Positions 55,478-63,880 are shown, counted from the stretch's first letter. The stretch: DNA of 64,000 nt from CAIVAT01 sp037133475 (GCA_037133475.1 JBAXOB010000004.1:76158-140157); one strand, 5' to 3'. Numbers and translations: made by a program. Notes: generated by a model not told the origin, from the sequence alone.

Positions 55478-56383
55478 TTACCAGACTGTGGTGGATGTCG
55501 TTGAAACTGATGAAGAAGTTGTAACCGGAAAGGAATGCTTAGGATGCGTAAACTCATCATAATCATTGTCATCAATGTCATCTTCCAGTCTCTCTCTCAG
55601 AAAGAGTTCCTTTCTGCTCAGTTCAACCTTGGATGTATATTTTGAGGAATCCGGCAACTCTGAAAACCTGGTATGCTCCAGATCATAACTCCCATACAGA
55701 GATCGCAATTCTGTTTTCAATTGCTCCAGCCGTGATTCCGGATCCTTAAAATAGAGTACCATTTTCTGAATCTGATAAATGAGATACCCAATACTCCTGA
55801 GGAAATCATCGATCAGGACAAAAAACACTGTGTGGATGACCAGACTTAACACCATCAGGGTAAAAACCTTGATCCCGCTGCCCACCGGATGATGACTCTG
55901 GAGCATGTAGCCAGTGAAGATCAGCATGGCAGGCAGTCCGATCATCACAATCATCAGGATGAACTTAAGGACCTTGTATAAGAAACTCGCACGCGTTTCC
56001 ATCTCTTCATTGATCTTGAGTACGGCAAATGCAGTGGCAAGCTCAAGGATAAAGAATACGAAAATCCCGAAAGTCCTCAGGAACCCGCTACCTGCCTGAT
56101 TCCCGACCGCTGCCTGAAGATAATCTACGAAGAGTTTTAAACTGGCGTAGTCAACAAGGATGAGTATGGGTATGACCACAAACAGTACCATCAACCATCT
56201 GACAATCTGTTTACTTTCCGCTTCTTCATACATTGTGTTCCTGGCGGAAAAGTAGGCCGTGTCAGACTGGTGCTCCTTATAGACCTTTACCAGCTTGTAA
56301 AATTCATTGGTGTACCGTCCGATTTTCTGCTTGATCGCAAGAATTTTTGTCAGGACAAACGAAAGTAAATTTGATGTTTTCAT
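55478..56383 (-). CDS. Four-helix membrane protein of the vWA/kinase operon
   Basis: 301 aa from the ATG at 56383 (MKTSNLLSFVLTK). A basic N-terminal cytoplasmic helix is followed by about four membrane helices (LMVLFVVIPILILVDY, FGIFVFFILELATAFAVL, FILMIVMIGLPAMLIFTGYML, VFTLMVLSLVIHTVFFVLI), then a charged, coiled C-terminal domain and a Ser/Thr-rich tail that ends in Val-Trp, the same dipeptide as the two cytoplasmic vWA proteins of this operon. It probably anchors the system at the inner membrane. No named family. Confidence 0.75.
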   Translation of the reverse strand: MKTSNLLSFVLTKILAIKQKIGRYTNEFYKLVKVYKEHQSDTAYFSARNTMYEEAESKQIVRWLMVLFVVIPILILVDYASLKLFVDYLQAAVGNQAGSGFLRTFGIFVFFILELATAFAVLKINEEMETRASFLYKVLKFILMIVMIGLPAMLIFTGYMLQSHHPVGSGIKVFTLMVLSLVIHTVFFVLIDDFLRSIGYLIYQIQKMVLYFKDPESRLEQLKTELRSLYGSYDLEHTRFSELPDSSKYTSKVELSRKELFLRERLEDDIDDNDYDEFTHPKHSFPVTTSSSVSTTSTTVW

Positions 56384-56393
56384 CGTAAATGTA

Positions 56394-57161
56394 TTAGTGG
56401 TTGATGATATCGTTGAAGACTTCCTCATAGCTCTCGAAAACCCTATAGGAACCATTATCCAAACCGGTGACATCCTTTACTTTCGAAGGAATGATGTTGC
56501 TTCCCACGATATACAGGGTGATTGAAGTGTCAGCCTTGATCCTATGGCCATTGGTGTCAAAAAAATCACTTAGCACGATCATTATTTTCTTAGCTCCGGA
56601 ACATCCGGCAAATTCATTGAGAAAGGTCGTTGCCCGCTTTATAGCATTTACTACATCGCTCCTGTTCGCTGGCTTCCGGTTGAGTTTCTCCTCAACCTTC
56701 TCCCGAAACTTCTTGTAGGACAATGTATTAAGAGAATCGATCATGGCGTTTACACCAATAATTATACTATCGGTGTCCTGCTCATTGGTTATCCAGGGGT
56801 TGGCAGTCTGATTTTTTCCATTAGCTATTTTTGGAATGTAGTTGTATCTCAGAATCGGGGTATACGAATCCTCCTGGATGTTGGTATATCCCAGTACCTT
56901 TCTGCCTGGCTTTAACGCGAAGTAGCGGGAGAGAATATCTGTGTTGCGGCATTCAGGATTTAATGTATAGGACCCCGAAATATCATCCACAATCGCAATT
57001 GCCAGGGAGGTTTCCGAGGTCTGCCGCGACAGCAATATACTGTCCGGGTTATGATGGGTTTTATCAGAAGCTTCAGGAACCCGGAGATCTTCCCGGGTGC
57101 TGCAGGAAATCACTGATGCAAGGATCAGCGCCATAAATAGAAGATGTATTGTGTGTTTCAT
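56394..57161 (-). CDS. vWA-like lipoprotein
   Basis: 255 aa. Lipoprotein signal MKHTIHLLFMALILASVISC with lipobox Cys20. The mature protein has a MIDAS-type motif IAIVDDISGSY (Asp60, Ser62, Ser64) and later IMIVLSDFFDTNG, so it is a divergent vWA domain placed on the periplasmic side of a membrane. It lies 10 bases from the membrane-protein gene. It may sense envelope state and pass it to the cytoplasmic vWA/kinase part (inference). Confidence 0.8.
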   Translation of the reverse strand: MKHTIHLLFMALILASVISCSTREDLRVPEASDKTHHNPDSILLSRQTSETSLAIAIVDDISGSYTLNPECRNTDILSRYFALKPGRKVLGYTNIQEDSYTPILRYNYIPKIANGKNQTANPWITNEQDTDSIIIGVNAMIDSLNTLSYKKFREKVEEKLNRKPANRSDVVNAIKRATTFLNEFAGCSGAKKIMIVLSDFFDTNGHRIKADTSITLYIVGSNIIPSKVKDVTGLDNGSYRVFESYEEVFNDIINH

Positions 57162-57175
57162 AGTGGTGGTTGTTT

Positions 57176-57688
57176 TTATAAGATGAAGTGCATGATAACA
57201 AAAATTGCATTGAGTACCGTAAGGGCTACGAATGTCCGGATACCCTTATAAAGCCGATTGTTCTGGTTTTCCAGGATAACTGTTGCCAGCCGAGTATCTA
57301 TACTCTTCAAGGAAATCCTCAGATCGTAGTTGTCGTGGAGAGAAGAATAACAGGCCTGGAGATCCGACGGGATCTCCTCCCCGCTTACCTTTTTCCAGAA
57401 CTCACTAAGAAGTTTCGCGATAGCCAGTGCATCAAGCGTCTTCCGGGATACATCACGCAGATACCCCTCCCTGATCAGCCGGTGATTTGCCTGAAAGTAC
57501 CCATTCATAATATTCAGTTCAGGATGTTTCTGCATCACATTACTCCTTGCTTCTCTTTGATTACCTGCGCCTCCCAGATGCCGTATCATTTCCGAAAAAT
57601 GATTGTTCAGCCTTTCAATGCGCTCGTTGCGATCGATGTCGGCTTCGAGGGTCTCACGTAACTTTAAATAGATTGATTGTGTTTCCAT
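57176..57688 (-). CDS. Tail-anchored helical membrane protein
   Basis: 170 aa from METQSIYLKLRETLEAD (57688); an ATG at 57763 is less likely. Helical cytoplasmic domain (ERIERLNNHFSEMIRHL, LDALAIAKLLSEFWKKV), then a single C-terminal membrane helix (FVALTVLNAIFVIMHFIL) that ends the protein. First gene of the eleven-gene operon. No family recognised. Confidence 0.68.
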   Translation of the reverse strand: METQSIYLKLRETLEADIDRNERIERLNNHFSEMIRHLGGAGNQREARSNVMQKHPELNIMNGYFQANHRLIREGYLRDVSRKTLDALAIAKLLSEFWKKVSGEEIPSDLQACYSSLHDNYDLRISLKSIDTRLATVILENQNNRLYKGIRTFVALTVLNAIFVIMHFIL

Positions 57689-58126
57689 AATATTTGATTT
57701 TGGGTGGTTGATTATTTCGATTTCACTGGTATTATATAAAGACTTGTCATTAGGCTTTATCAAATGGGATTAAATTCAGGCTTGTATATTTATTTCATTT
57801 TCTTTCTTGGAAATTCGATTGGTCACTTTTATGTCTTTGGTTTTTGTTCATCCCTTTTTCCTTTTCCCCTCAGTTGTCCAGGGAAAGTTTAAGACACATA
57901 AAAATGTATCTTTGCAAGGTCCCCGTTTTTCTTACTATGTCAATGAACGATTGTCAACCCGGAACAAAATTGACGAGGCGAAATTAGGGCGGTAGCCAAG
58001 GAAACGCAACTCGGAATCAGGCGACAGATTCCATATTTAAAATCCGGAGAGATAAAACAAAAAGGCAATCGGATGATGGTTTTTGCTTTTAAGAAATGAT
58101 TCTGAATTTTGATTCGGTTTTTCGAA
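57689..58126. other. Divergent control region between the two operons
   Basis: No gene. A plus-strand -7 element TATCTTTG is at 57907-57914. The stretch 57960-58060 contains a GGAATC/GATTCC hairpin pair and GC-rich conserved-looking segments (GGGCGGTAGCC), possibly an RNA leader element for the transporter operon; I cannot match it to a known riboswitch class. Confidence 0.35.
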
Positions 58127-58158
58127 TTGAATTTCACGTTGTGTTGTAAATACCTTTG
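58127..58158 (+). promoter_or_regulatory. Promoter of the ECF transporter operon (-33/-7)
   Basis: TTG (58127-58129), 21 bases, TACCTTTG (58151-58158), 13 bases before the ATG at 58172. Confidence 0.65.
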
Positions 58159-58171
58159 CGAAAAGATTTTT

Positions 58172-58777
58172 ATGAAAGATTCAGATAATACTTTAAAAGT
58201 CAATAGGACTCTCACGCTTGCATTTATTCCGTTAGCAGTTGGCATCAACTTAGGAATAGGAACGCTTGTTCAAGTATTAAAACTCCCGGTTTTTCTTGAT
58301 TCAATAGGGACGATAATTGCAGCAGTTCTTCTAGGGTGGCGGGTCGGTGCGATTGTTGGGGTTGTTGGTTTTATCATCACCTCCATTACAATTTTCCCCC
58401 CCGCCGTGTACTTTTCATTTACCCAAATTTGTATCGCAGTTTTCGTATACTTCACAGGTAAACAAGGATGGTTTAAGAATTTATTCAGAACTACTTTATC
58501 AGGTATGGCTTTGGCCATTGTCGCAGGATTGGTTAGTGCCCCTGTTATCTATTACTTGTTTGGAGGCATTACAGGTAACGGTATCAGCGCTTTTACAATT
58601 TACCTTCAAGTTGTCGGTTTTACCAAAGGTCAATCCGTGGTGATTTCTGGTCTTTCTGCTGAAGTCATTGATAAAACTGCTCAATGCTTAATTGCCTTCT
58701 CAATCCTGAAAAGCATTCCGAAATTTTTACTTTCCAAATTCCAAGGTGGTTGTTTAATCGAAAATGACTTTATCTAA
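58172..58777 (+). CDS. ECF transporter S component-like membrane protein
   Basis: 201 aa from MKDSDNTLKVNRTLTLAF. About six membrane helices: LAFIPLAVGINLGIGTLVQVL, DSIGTIIAAVLLGWRVGAIVGVVGFIITSI, YFSFTQICIAVFVYF, MALAIVAGLVSAPVIYYL, and others. The DSIGTIIAA.LLGWR.GA..G element is typical of substrate-binding S components of energy-coupling-factor transporters. The substrate class is not recognisable; the operon also carries EcfT, a fused EcfA, an orphan and a SAHH-like enzyme, so a nucleoside- or thioether-like ligand is possible (inference). Confidence 0.8.
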   Translation: MKDSDNTLKVNRTLTLAFIPLAVGINLGIGTLVQVLKLPVFLDSIGTIIAAVLLGWRVGAIVGVVGFIITSITIFPPAVYFSFTQICIAVFVYFTGKQGWFKNLFRTTLSGMALAIVAGLVSAPVIYYLFGGITGNGISAFTIYLQVVGFTKGQSVVISGLSAEVIDKTAQCLIAFSILKSIPKFLLSKFQGGCLIENDFI

Positions 58778-58789
58778 AAGTAACCAGGA

Positions 58790-59485
58790 ATGAGTGCAAA
58801 TATTCATCCATACTGTAGGCTAATCTTTTTCCTGATCGGAATAACTGGCGTTATAGTTAGTTCAAGCCCATTGTTATTACTACTCTTTTGGTTGTTTTTC
58901 CTTTTACCACTAATGGCAATTACTCAAAATCTAAAAATCCATCTTCGCTTCTTACTCGTAGTTGTTCTTCCAATGACAGTGATGCTACTGTTTTTAAATT
59001 GGATTTTATTTAGTCTTTCAAACGAAAAAGTAACTCCCGTTTTGATGACTATCTTAAAGCTGATTTGTTACACGACTATATTCCAAGTGGTGTTACTTAT
59101 TCCTTCAGATCAGGTGTTTTCGACTTTCAAGAAATGGGGGATGAGAGGAGGTACTCTTGTGACTGCTTTAGGCTCTTACATCGTTTGGGTTGATATCATT
59201 AACCGGTCCGACAAAATCATTACTGCCCGATTTGCCAGAGGGTTTATTGCTGAACGGACCTTTTTAGCAAAGCTCAAGCAGTTGCCTAAATTGCTAATTC
59301 CATTGATCGTTGGTATTATGAGAACGGCTACCGAAAGGGCTGAGTCTTGGGAACAAAAAAAGATGCTGCACCGGATAGAGGTATTACAAACAAAACAGAA
59401 ACCGTACGGCTTTTTAATGAATTTCTCTATTCTGGTAATCAGTGTTTTTTGGTTCGTTTTAACTATTTATCTGCGATGGAATTAG
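58790..59485 (+). CDS. EcfT-type transmembrane coupling protein
   Basis: 231 aa. Several membrane helices, then a cytoplasmic coupling helix ITARFARGFIAERTF, the Ala-Arg-Gly element with which EcfT contacts the ATPases, and a second basic helix near AESWEQKKML. It connects the S component to the ABC ATPase. It starts 12 bases after the S-component stop and overlaps the start of the fused EcfA gene. Confidence 0.85.
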   Translation: MSANIHPYCRLIFFLIGITGVIVSSSPLLLLLFWLFFLLPLMAITQNLKIHLRFLLVVVLPMTVMLLFLNWILFSLSNEKVTPVLMTILKLICYTTIFQVVLLIPSDQVFSTFKKWGMRGGTLVTALGSYIVWVDIINRSDKIITARFARGFIAERTFLAKLKQLPKLLIPLIVGIMRTATERAESWEQKKMLHRIEVLQTKQKPYGFLMNFSILVISVFWFVLTIYLRWN

Positions 59486-60723
59486 AAAGAGATTTCGGGA
59501 ACGCTTTCTCCCCATTAATTCATCTCGAAGGTGACAATTTCTCTGGACGTTCAGCCTATTTAAATGAACTTATCAAATCTAAACTTGATAATGATCCAAG
59601 CAAGTCCTACGGCATTCTGGCTGGGGAAATACCAGGAAATTATATAACTGGTTTAGCCCCAACTGTTGAAAATGAGATTTCATTACATTTGGCTGGCACT
59701 CAAGAATTATACAAACCCAGTTTATATCGATTATTATCGGAATTGGATTTCGATAAACACCATCAAAAGAATCCATTCGATCTCTCAGGAGGTGAGCAAG
59801 CTATGCTTGTTATAATATGTTCATTGCTATCGGAACCTCTTCATTTAGTAATTGACACATGCCTTGAACAGTTAGGGAGAGAGTGGAGAACACCTCTCCT
59901 TTCAGAGCTATCAAATCCTACTTATCTTTCAACACAGATCTCCATCGCTGACAATCGATTTTCGGAGTATTCGATCAAGGCGAAGACGATAAAACCCATC
60001 TCCAGCCGACCATTGAACGGTGAAAAAACACCTGGGCTGGGAAATATTTCTTGCCCAACTGGTATTCAAATAACTTCGGAAGCAAAAACGCTTGCCTTAA
60101 AAAACATAACCTTTAGCTATACGAAAAAGCATCCGATATTGAGCAATATTAGTTATGATTTTGAACCCGGTAATATTTATCATCTCGGAGGAATCAATGG
60201 AGCTGGAAAGAGCACCCTTTCAAAAATACTCGCTGGGGTTCTGAAAGCATCTGCAGGTGAAATCTATGTTGCGAACTCACGGTACAATGCCTATCGGTTC
60301 CCGGGGAAATTCGTAGGGTACTCTTTTCAAAACCCCGATGAACAGATCTTCTCAGACACTGTAAGAGAGGAAGTCTTACCAGCAAAGATGCTCAAAGAGA
60401 ATAAAAATGTCACAATGGCCAAGGACCTTTTTACTTCATTCGCAATGGATAAAATTGCAGAATTTCATCCAGCAGAATTACCGTTTACCATAAGGAAAAG
60501 GATTTCCTTAGTAGCATCTTTGGCAAACGAACGAGATTGGTATATCCTTGATGAACCTACCATCGGACAAGACCAAAGAAATGTTGATGAGATTATAAAA
60601 ATTATTAAGCTGTTAGCTTACAATGGAAAAGGAATTATCTTGATAAGTCATTCCGAACAGTTTATTTCTTCCTTTGAAAAATTAAAAAAAATAAATTTGT
60701 TGAACGGTAAATTTATTGGTTAA
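59476..60723 (+). CDS. Fused double EcfA ATPase with a single consensus site
   Basis: 415 aa from the ATG at 59476, which overlaps the EcfT stop at 59485. Two ABC halves in one chain. Half 1: Walker A degenerate (EGDNFSGRS, Lys replaced by Arg25), signature intact (LSGGEQAML, 103-107), Walker B-like LVIDTCLEQL. Half 2: Walker A intact (GINGAGKST, Lys245), Q-loop YSFQNPDEQIF typical of EcfA, Walker B WYILDEPTIGQD, but the signature is degenerate (LPFTIRKR instead of LSGGQ). So half 2 Walker A with half 1 signature makes one working composite site, and the other site is lost on both faces. This is an unusually clean asymmetric arrangement. Confidence 0.88.
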   Translation: MELERDFGNAFSPLIHLEGDNFSGRSAYLNELIKSKLDNDPSKSYGILAGEIPGNYITGLAPTVENEISLHLAGTQELYKPSLYRLLSELDFDKHHQKNPFDLSGGEQAMLVIICSLLSEPLHLVIDTCLEQLGREWRTPLLSELSNPTYLSTQISIADNRFSEYSIKAKTIKPISSRPLNGEKTPGLGNISCPTGIQITSEAKTLALKNITFSYTKKHPILSNISYDFEPGNIYHLGGINGAGKSTLSKILAGVLKASAGEIYVANSRYNAYRFPGKFVGYSFQNPDEQIFSDTVREEVLPAKMLKENKNVTMAKDLFTSFAMDKIAEFHPAELPFTIRKRISLVASLANERDWYILDEPTIGQDQRNVDEIIKIIKLLAYNGKGIILISHSEQFISSFEKLKKINLLNGKFIG

Positions 60724-60726
60724 GAC

Positions 60727-62175
60727 ATGGGAAATTTTGAGGTTAGAATGGTTAATTGGAAGGAGGCTTCGCCGAAACTGAAAATTGTGAATAAAACACT
60801 GCATGACTTGATTGAGCCCATTAACAGACATTTTAAAACGGTTAAGCAGGATTATTTCTACCTGATGGATTTCAAATTTAGTGAACGGGTGATTAAGGAT
60901 GGCCAAATGGTTGCACTTGAAAGAGACAGATATGGCAACTATCTTCACAAGGATAAAATCGTCCTTAATGCCGGGAGCTTTTCTGTAGATAAAGAGGATG
61001 ATCTGAACAGGTTTATCGAGGATTGCGGGAAGGATAGCGATCATCCACTTTCCGTTGTAACGAAAGGCTATGTCGAGGTTTATTGCACCCAGCCATCCGC
61101 TTATAAACTCAATGGTTCAGAGCATGAATACTCCTTTCCACTAAACATCATTGAAACAGGGGGGTTATTCGGTGTATATGGTAGTATCAATTCAATCTTT
61201 AGTGACTATAAGGAGAATTTCTACGGATGGAACGCTGTTGCGGGAAAGGCTTGTATTTTGCCATTAATACCAGAACCCTTACCAAATAAATCGCATTTAC
61301 TTTACCGCAAGAAGTTTAATGATATCTTTCCAGAATCCGATCAGGTATTAACTGGGATATTTAACATGACAAATCAATTATTAGGGAACGATAGCTTTTC
61401 TGAAATCCTTATTATACCTGAAAAATATTATATTAGGGATAAAGATGATAGCCCAGAATTGGTCTTCGCAAAACACAAACTAAAGGAATACCTTTACCAG
61501 GTGTCCTGGAGTCAGACGAAAAGTATCAGGGAGATGGTATGGGATGATAAAGAGCTGATGCTCATGTTTAAACTTGATAATCCAGACTTTACATTCCACT
61601 TAATTAAACACATCGCAAATATCGTGAATGGCAATGCATATTTGTTAAAACCAGTTTCCGAAAACGATGGGATCCTTTTTGACGTATTTAAAAACCTGGT
61701 AGAAAAATTTAAAAGTTTTTCGGATCGAACGGGTGATCTGCTGGATTATACGACACCCATCTTCCTTCATTATGTTAAGCTAGACAAAAATAATCCTAAA
61801 GGCTTAGAACTTACTCACTCGCCTAGTATCAACCTGCGCCTCCCTCCGACAAATTCTGAGAGTATGAGGGATAGCATTATGCGTCAAATATTAGTTGGAA
61901 AGAAAATTTCTGAAAAATTGAAAAAGAATGGACATGACATCTCGATTCAATATTTCAAGCAAATACCTAAAGAGAAAAAGGACGAGAAAAATAAAGAGAG
62001 AGAGAAAGATGAAAAGAATAATGATAACGATTTTTTACTTGGTATTGATAAATATATTGACAACGAGCTGACACAGTTATATTCCAAATATTTGCCGCAA
62101 GGCAAAAGTGTTAAGCTCCCGCAAACTCCTTCTCTGTTTAACTCGTTCATTCAGATTGAAAAAAAGAACTGGTAA
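60727..62175 (+). CDS. Uncharacterised 482-aa protein of the ECF operon
   Basis: Soluble. It begins NFEVRMVNWKEASPKLKIVNKTLHDLIEPI, includes a DDKELMLMFKLDNPDFTFHLIKHI region, and has a low-complexity charged linker near residues 415-440 (KEKKDEKNKEREKDEKNND). Starts 3 bases after the EcfA stop and lies 5 bases before the SAHH-like gene, so all three are co-translated. I recognise no domain. It may be an enzyme acting on the imported ligand or a regulator. Confidence 0.65.
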   Translation: MGNFEVRMVNWKEASPKLKIVNKTLHDLIEPINRHFKTVKQDYFYLMDFKFSERVIKDGQMVALERDRYGNYLHKDKIVLNAGSFSVDKEDDLNRFIEDCGKDSDHPLSVVTKGYVEVYCTQPSAYKLNGSEHEYSFPLNIIETGGLFGVYGSINSIFSDYKENFYGWNAVAGKACILPLIPEPLPNKSHLLYRKKFNDIFPESDQVLTGIFNMTNQLLGNDSFSEILIIPEKYYIRDKDDSPELVFAKHKLKEYLYQVSWSQTKSIREMVWDDKELMLMFKLDNPDFTFHLIKHIANIVNGNAYLLKPVSENDGILFDVFKNLVEKFKSFSDRTGDLLDYTTPIFLHYVKLDKNNPKGLELTHSPSINLRLPPTNSESMRDSIMRQILVGKKISEKLKKNGHDISIQYFKQIPKEKKDEKNKEREKDEKNNDNDFLLGIDKYIDNELTQLYSKYLPQGKSVKLPQTPSLFNSFIQIEKKNW

Positions 62176-62180
62176 TTGTT

Positions 62181-63425
62181 ATGAATCTATTTCCATCTTT
62201 GCCTGTCCTTGAGGAATTGAAAAAATATATAAACAAGGGCGGTGACTATCGTAAATTCTACATCGTTTCTGTTCAACATCTGCTTGAAACAACAGGGAGT
62301 TTGTTTGAGGCAATAATTGATATTGGGATTCAGCCTGATCATATTTATTTGCTTGGCAAACCCTATTCGACTCACCTCCCGACTAGAGAACTTTTGCAGG
62401 AAAAGGGCATACATGTTTTTACAAACCGCCGGCAGGAGCATTTTGGAACATCACGTGAGACATTGAAAAAGGATGTGGCCTTTATGTGGGAGGCAATTAC
62501 ACCCAGTTTGAAAAAAGGTAATGTGGTAATTATCCTTGATGATGGTGGATTGGCCATCCGGCATGCTCCCAATAGCCTCTTCGATACTTGTACGTTTTAT
62601 GCGATTGAACAGACAACTTTCGGACTTAGATACCAAAAAAACAGGGATTATTTTCCGATTATTCAGGTTGCCACTTCGGCTGCAAAAAAATTTCTTGAAC
62701 CTAATTTGATTGCCAGTGCTCTGATTGACAAAATACTTTCTTCACTCCGGAAGATTAAGCCTAAGGACATTGGGGTTGTTGGTTTTGGCAACATCGGGAA
62801 AGCGGTGGCTCGCAAACTATGTAAGCGCTATAATGTATGGATCTATGACACAAATCCCTTGGTAACTCAAATTGAGATGGGAAAATTATCCAGTTGCAAA
62901 TCGTTAAATGAGTTAGTCGAAAGGTGTGATGTGATAATCGGTGCAACAGGAGTTGACATAAGCAAGCCTGACTGGGATGAACTCATTACTTCTGACAAAA
63001 CCTTTATAAGTGTCTCTTCAGGAGATATAGAGTTTAATACATTTATTAAAAGATATAATGATCAGTTAACAAGCAACCGTTTCAAGACCCTGGATAACAT
63101 TATTATTTACTTACCTTCCGGGATTACTGTTACACTATTGAGAGGAGGGACGGTTGCAAATTTTAATGGCAGTAAAGAATCTTGCCCTGAAAAACAAATT
63201 CAGCTTACCAGAGGCCTGTTGCTTGCTGGTGTCTTACAGGCGATTAATAATAACCTGCACATCAGCGATTCAAATGGTTCGTTTAAACTGAAACCCCTTT
63301 TTCAAAAAGTCATCGTTGAGAAATGGCTTACCGACAATCCAGCATTTAAAACTTTTTATCCTAAGCAATTGCTTGAGAATTTTAAAGATGAACGCTGGAT
63401 AGAAGAAAATTCTGGTGGTAATTAA
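62181..63425 (+). CDS. Divergent S-adenosylhomocysteine-hydrolase-like protein
   Basis: 414 aa. Order of motifs follows AdoHcy hydrolase: ILDDGG (120-123), an EQTTFGLRY segment (143-151, where the family has EETTTG), a QVATSAAKKFLEPN region in place of NDSVTKSKFDN, the NAD-binding loop VVGFGNIGKAVARKL (201-206), GATGVDISKPD, and FISVSSGDIEFN in place of the family's GHFD-type motif. The NAD site is intact; the substrate-side residues have drifted, so it may act on another nucleoside or thioether. The typical C-terminal NAD-closing motif is not seen. Confidence 0.72.
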   Translation: MNLFPSLPVLEELKKYINKGGDYRKFYIVSVQHLLETTGSLFEAIIDIGIQPDHIYLLGKPYSTHLPTRELLQEKGIHVFTNRRQEHFGTSRETLKKDVAFMWEAITPSLKKGNVVIILDDGGLAIRHAPNSLFDTCTFYAIEQTTFGLRYQKNRDYFPIIQVATSAAKKFLEPNLIASALIDKILSSLRKIKPKDIGVVGFGNIGKAVARKLCKRYNVWIYDTNPLVTQIEMGKLSSCKSLNELVERCDVIIGATGVDISKPDWDELITSDKTFISVSSGDIEFNTFIKRYNDQLTSNRFKTLDNIIIYLPSGITVTLLRGGTVANFNGSKESCPEKQIQLTRGLLLAGVLQAINNNLHISDSNGSFKLKPLFQKVIVEKWLTDNPAFKTFYPKQLLENFKDERWIEENSGGN

Positions 63426-63492
63426 GAATGAAGTATTAGTAGGATAGTCCTGCATGGTTTTTTCTGCATATTGCTTTTCTAGGAGCTCCAAT

Positions 63493-63597
63493 TCATGCAT
63501 TGTCAGGATGTCTTGTTTGTTCGGCCCATACCATTGCATACAATTCTCTGCGAGATAGGTTAATGTCTTCCATCGGGATAAAATAATCCACTATCAT
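63493..63597 (-). pseudogene. Short broken ORF with an LSRxELYxxVW-like start
   Basis: ATG at 63597, 34 codons: VDYFIPMEDINLSRRELYAMVWAEQ, then a stop. LSR.ELY..VW is the opening of a widespread bacterial domain that normally continues for over 100 residues; here a coherent continuation (ILTMHELELLEKQYAEKT) exists in another frame, as after a frameshift. Probably a decaying gene. Confidence 0.3.
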
Positions 63598-63703
63598 CAA
63601 GAACAAAAATTGCTTAACTATACACCAATGGAACTTGGTTTATAATTGGCTCAGGATAAAATTATCGCTAATTTTTCTAGAAAATGGCGTTTGAAAGGAA
63701 AAG

Positions 63704-63720
63704 GTGCAAATTGTTTGCAC
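63704..63720. promoter_or_regulatory. Short palindrome, possible operator
   Basis: GTGCAAA (63704-63710), TTG, TTTGCAC (63714-63720), perfect inverted repeat, upstream of the -7 element at 63783. Confidence 0.35.
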
Positions 63721-63782
63721 AAAAAAAGGGTTTCAGATAGTTGATAAATTTCCAATTTTTTTAGTATTGATATTCATATTGT

Positions 63783-63790
63783 TATCTTTG
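63783..63790 (+). promoter_or_regulatory. -7 promoter element
   Basis: TATCTTTG, 90 bases before the ATG at 63881. No well-placed -33 TTG. Confidence 0.4.
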
Positions 63791-63880
63791 ATGAAGAAAT
63801 ATGTCTCATGTTTAATGACACACATATTTCAATAACGGAAGATTCACTTCATAACTTCGCCTCGAATAAAAATTCAACGG

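Noticed and set aside
57960..58060. Cobalamin or TPP riboswitch before the ECF operon
   Set aside because: The conserved boxes of these riboswitches (for example GCCACTG or CTGAGA) are not present; only a generic structured leader can be suggested.
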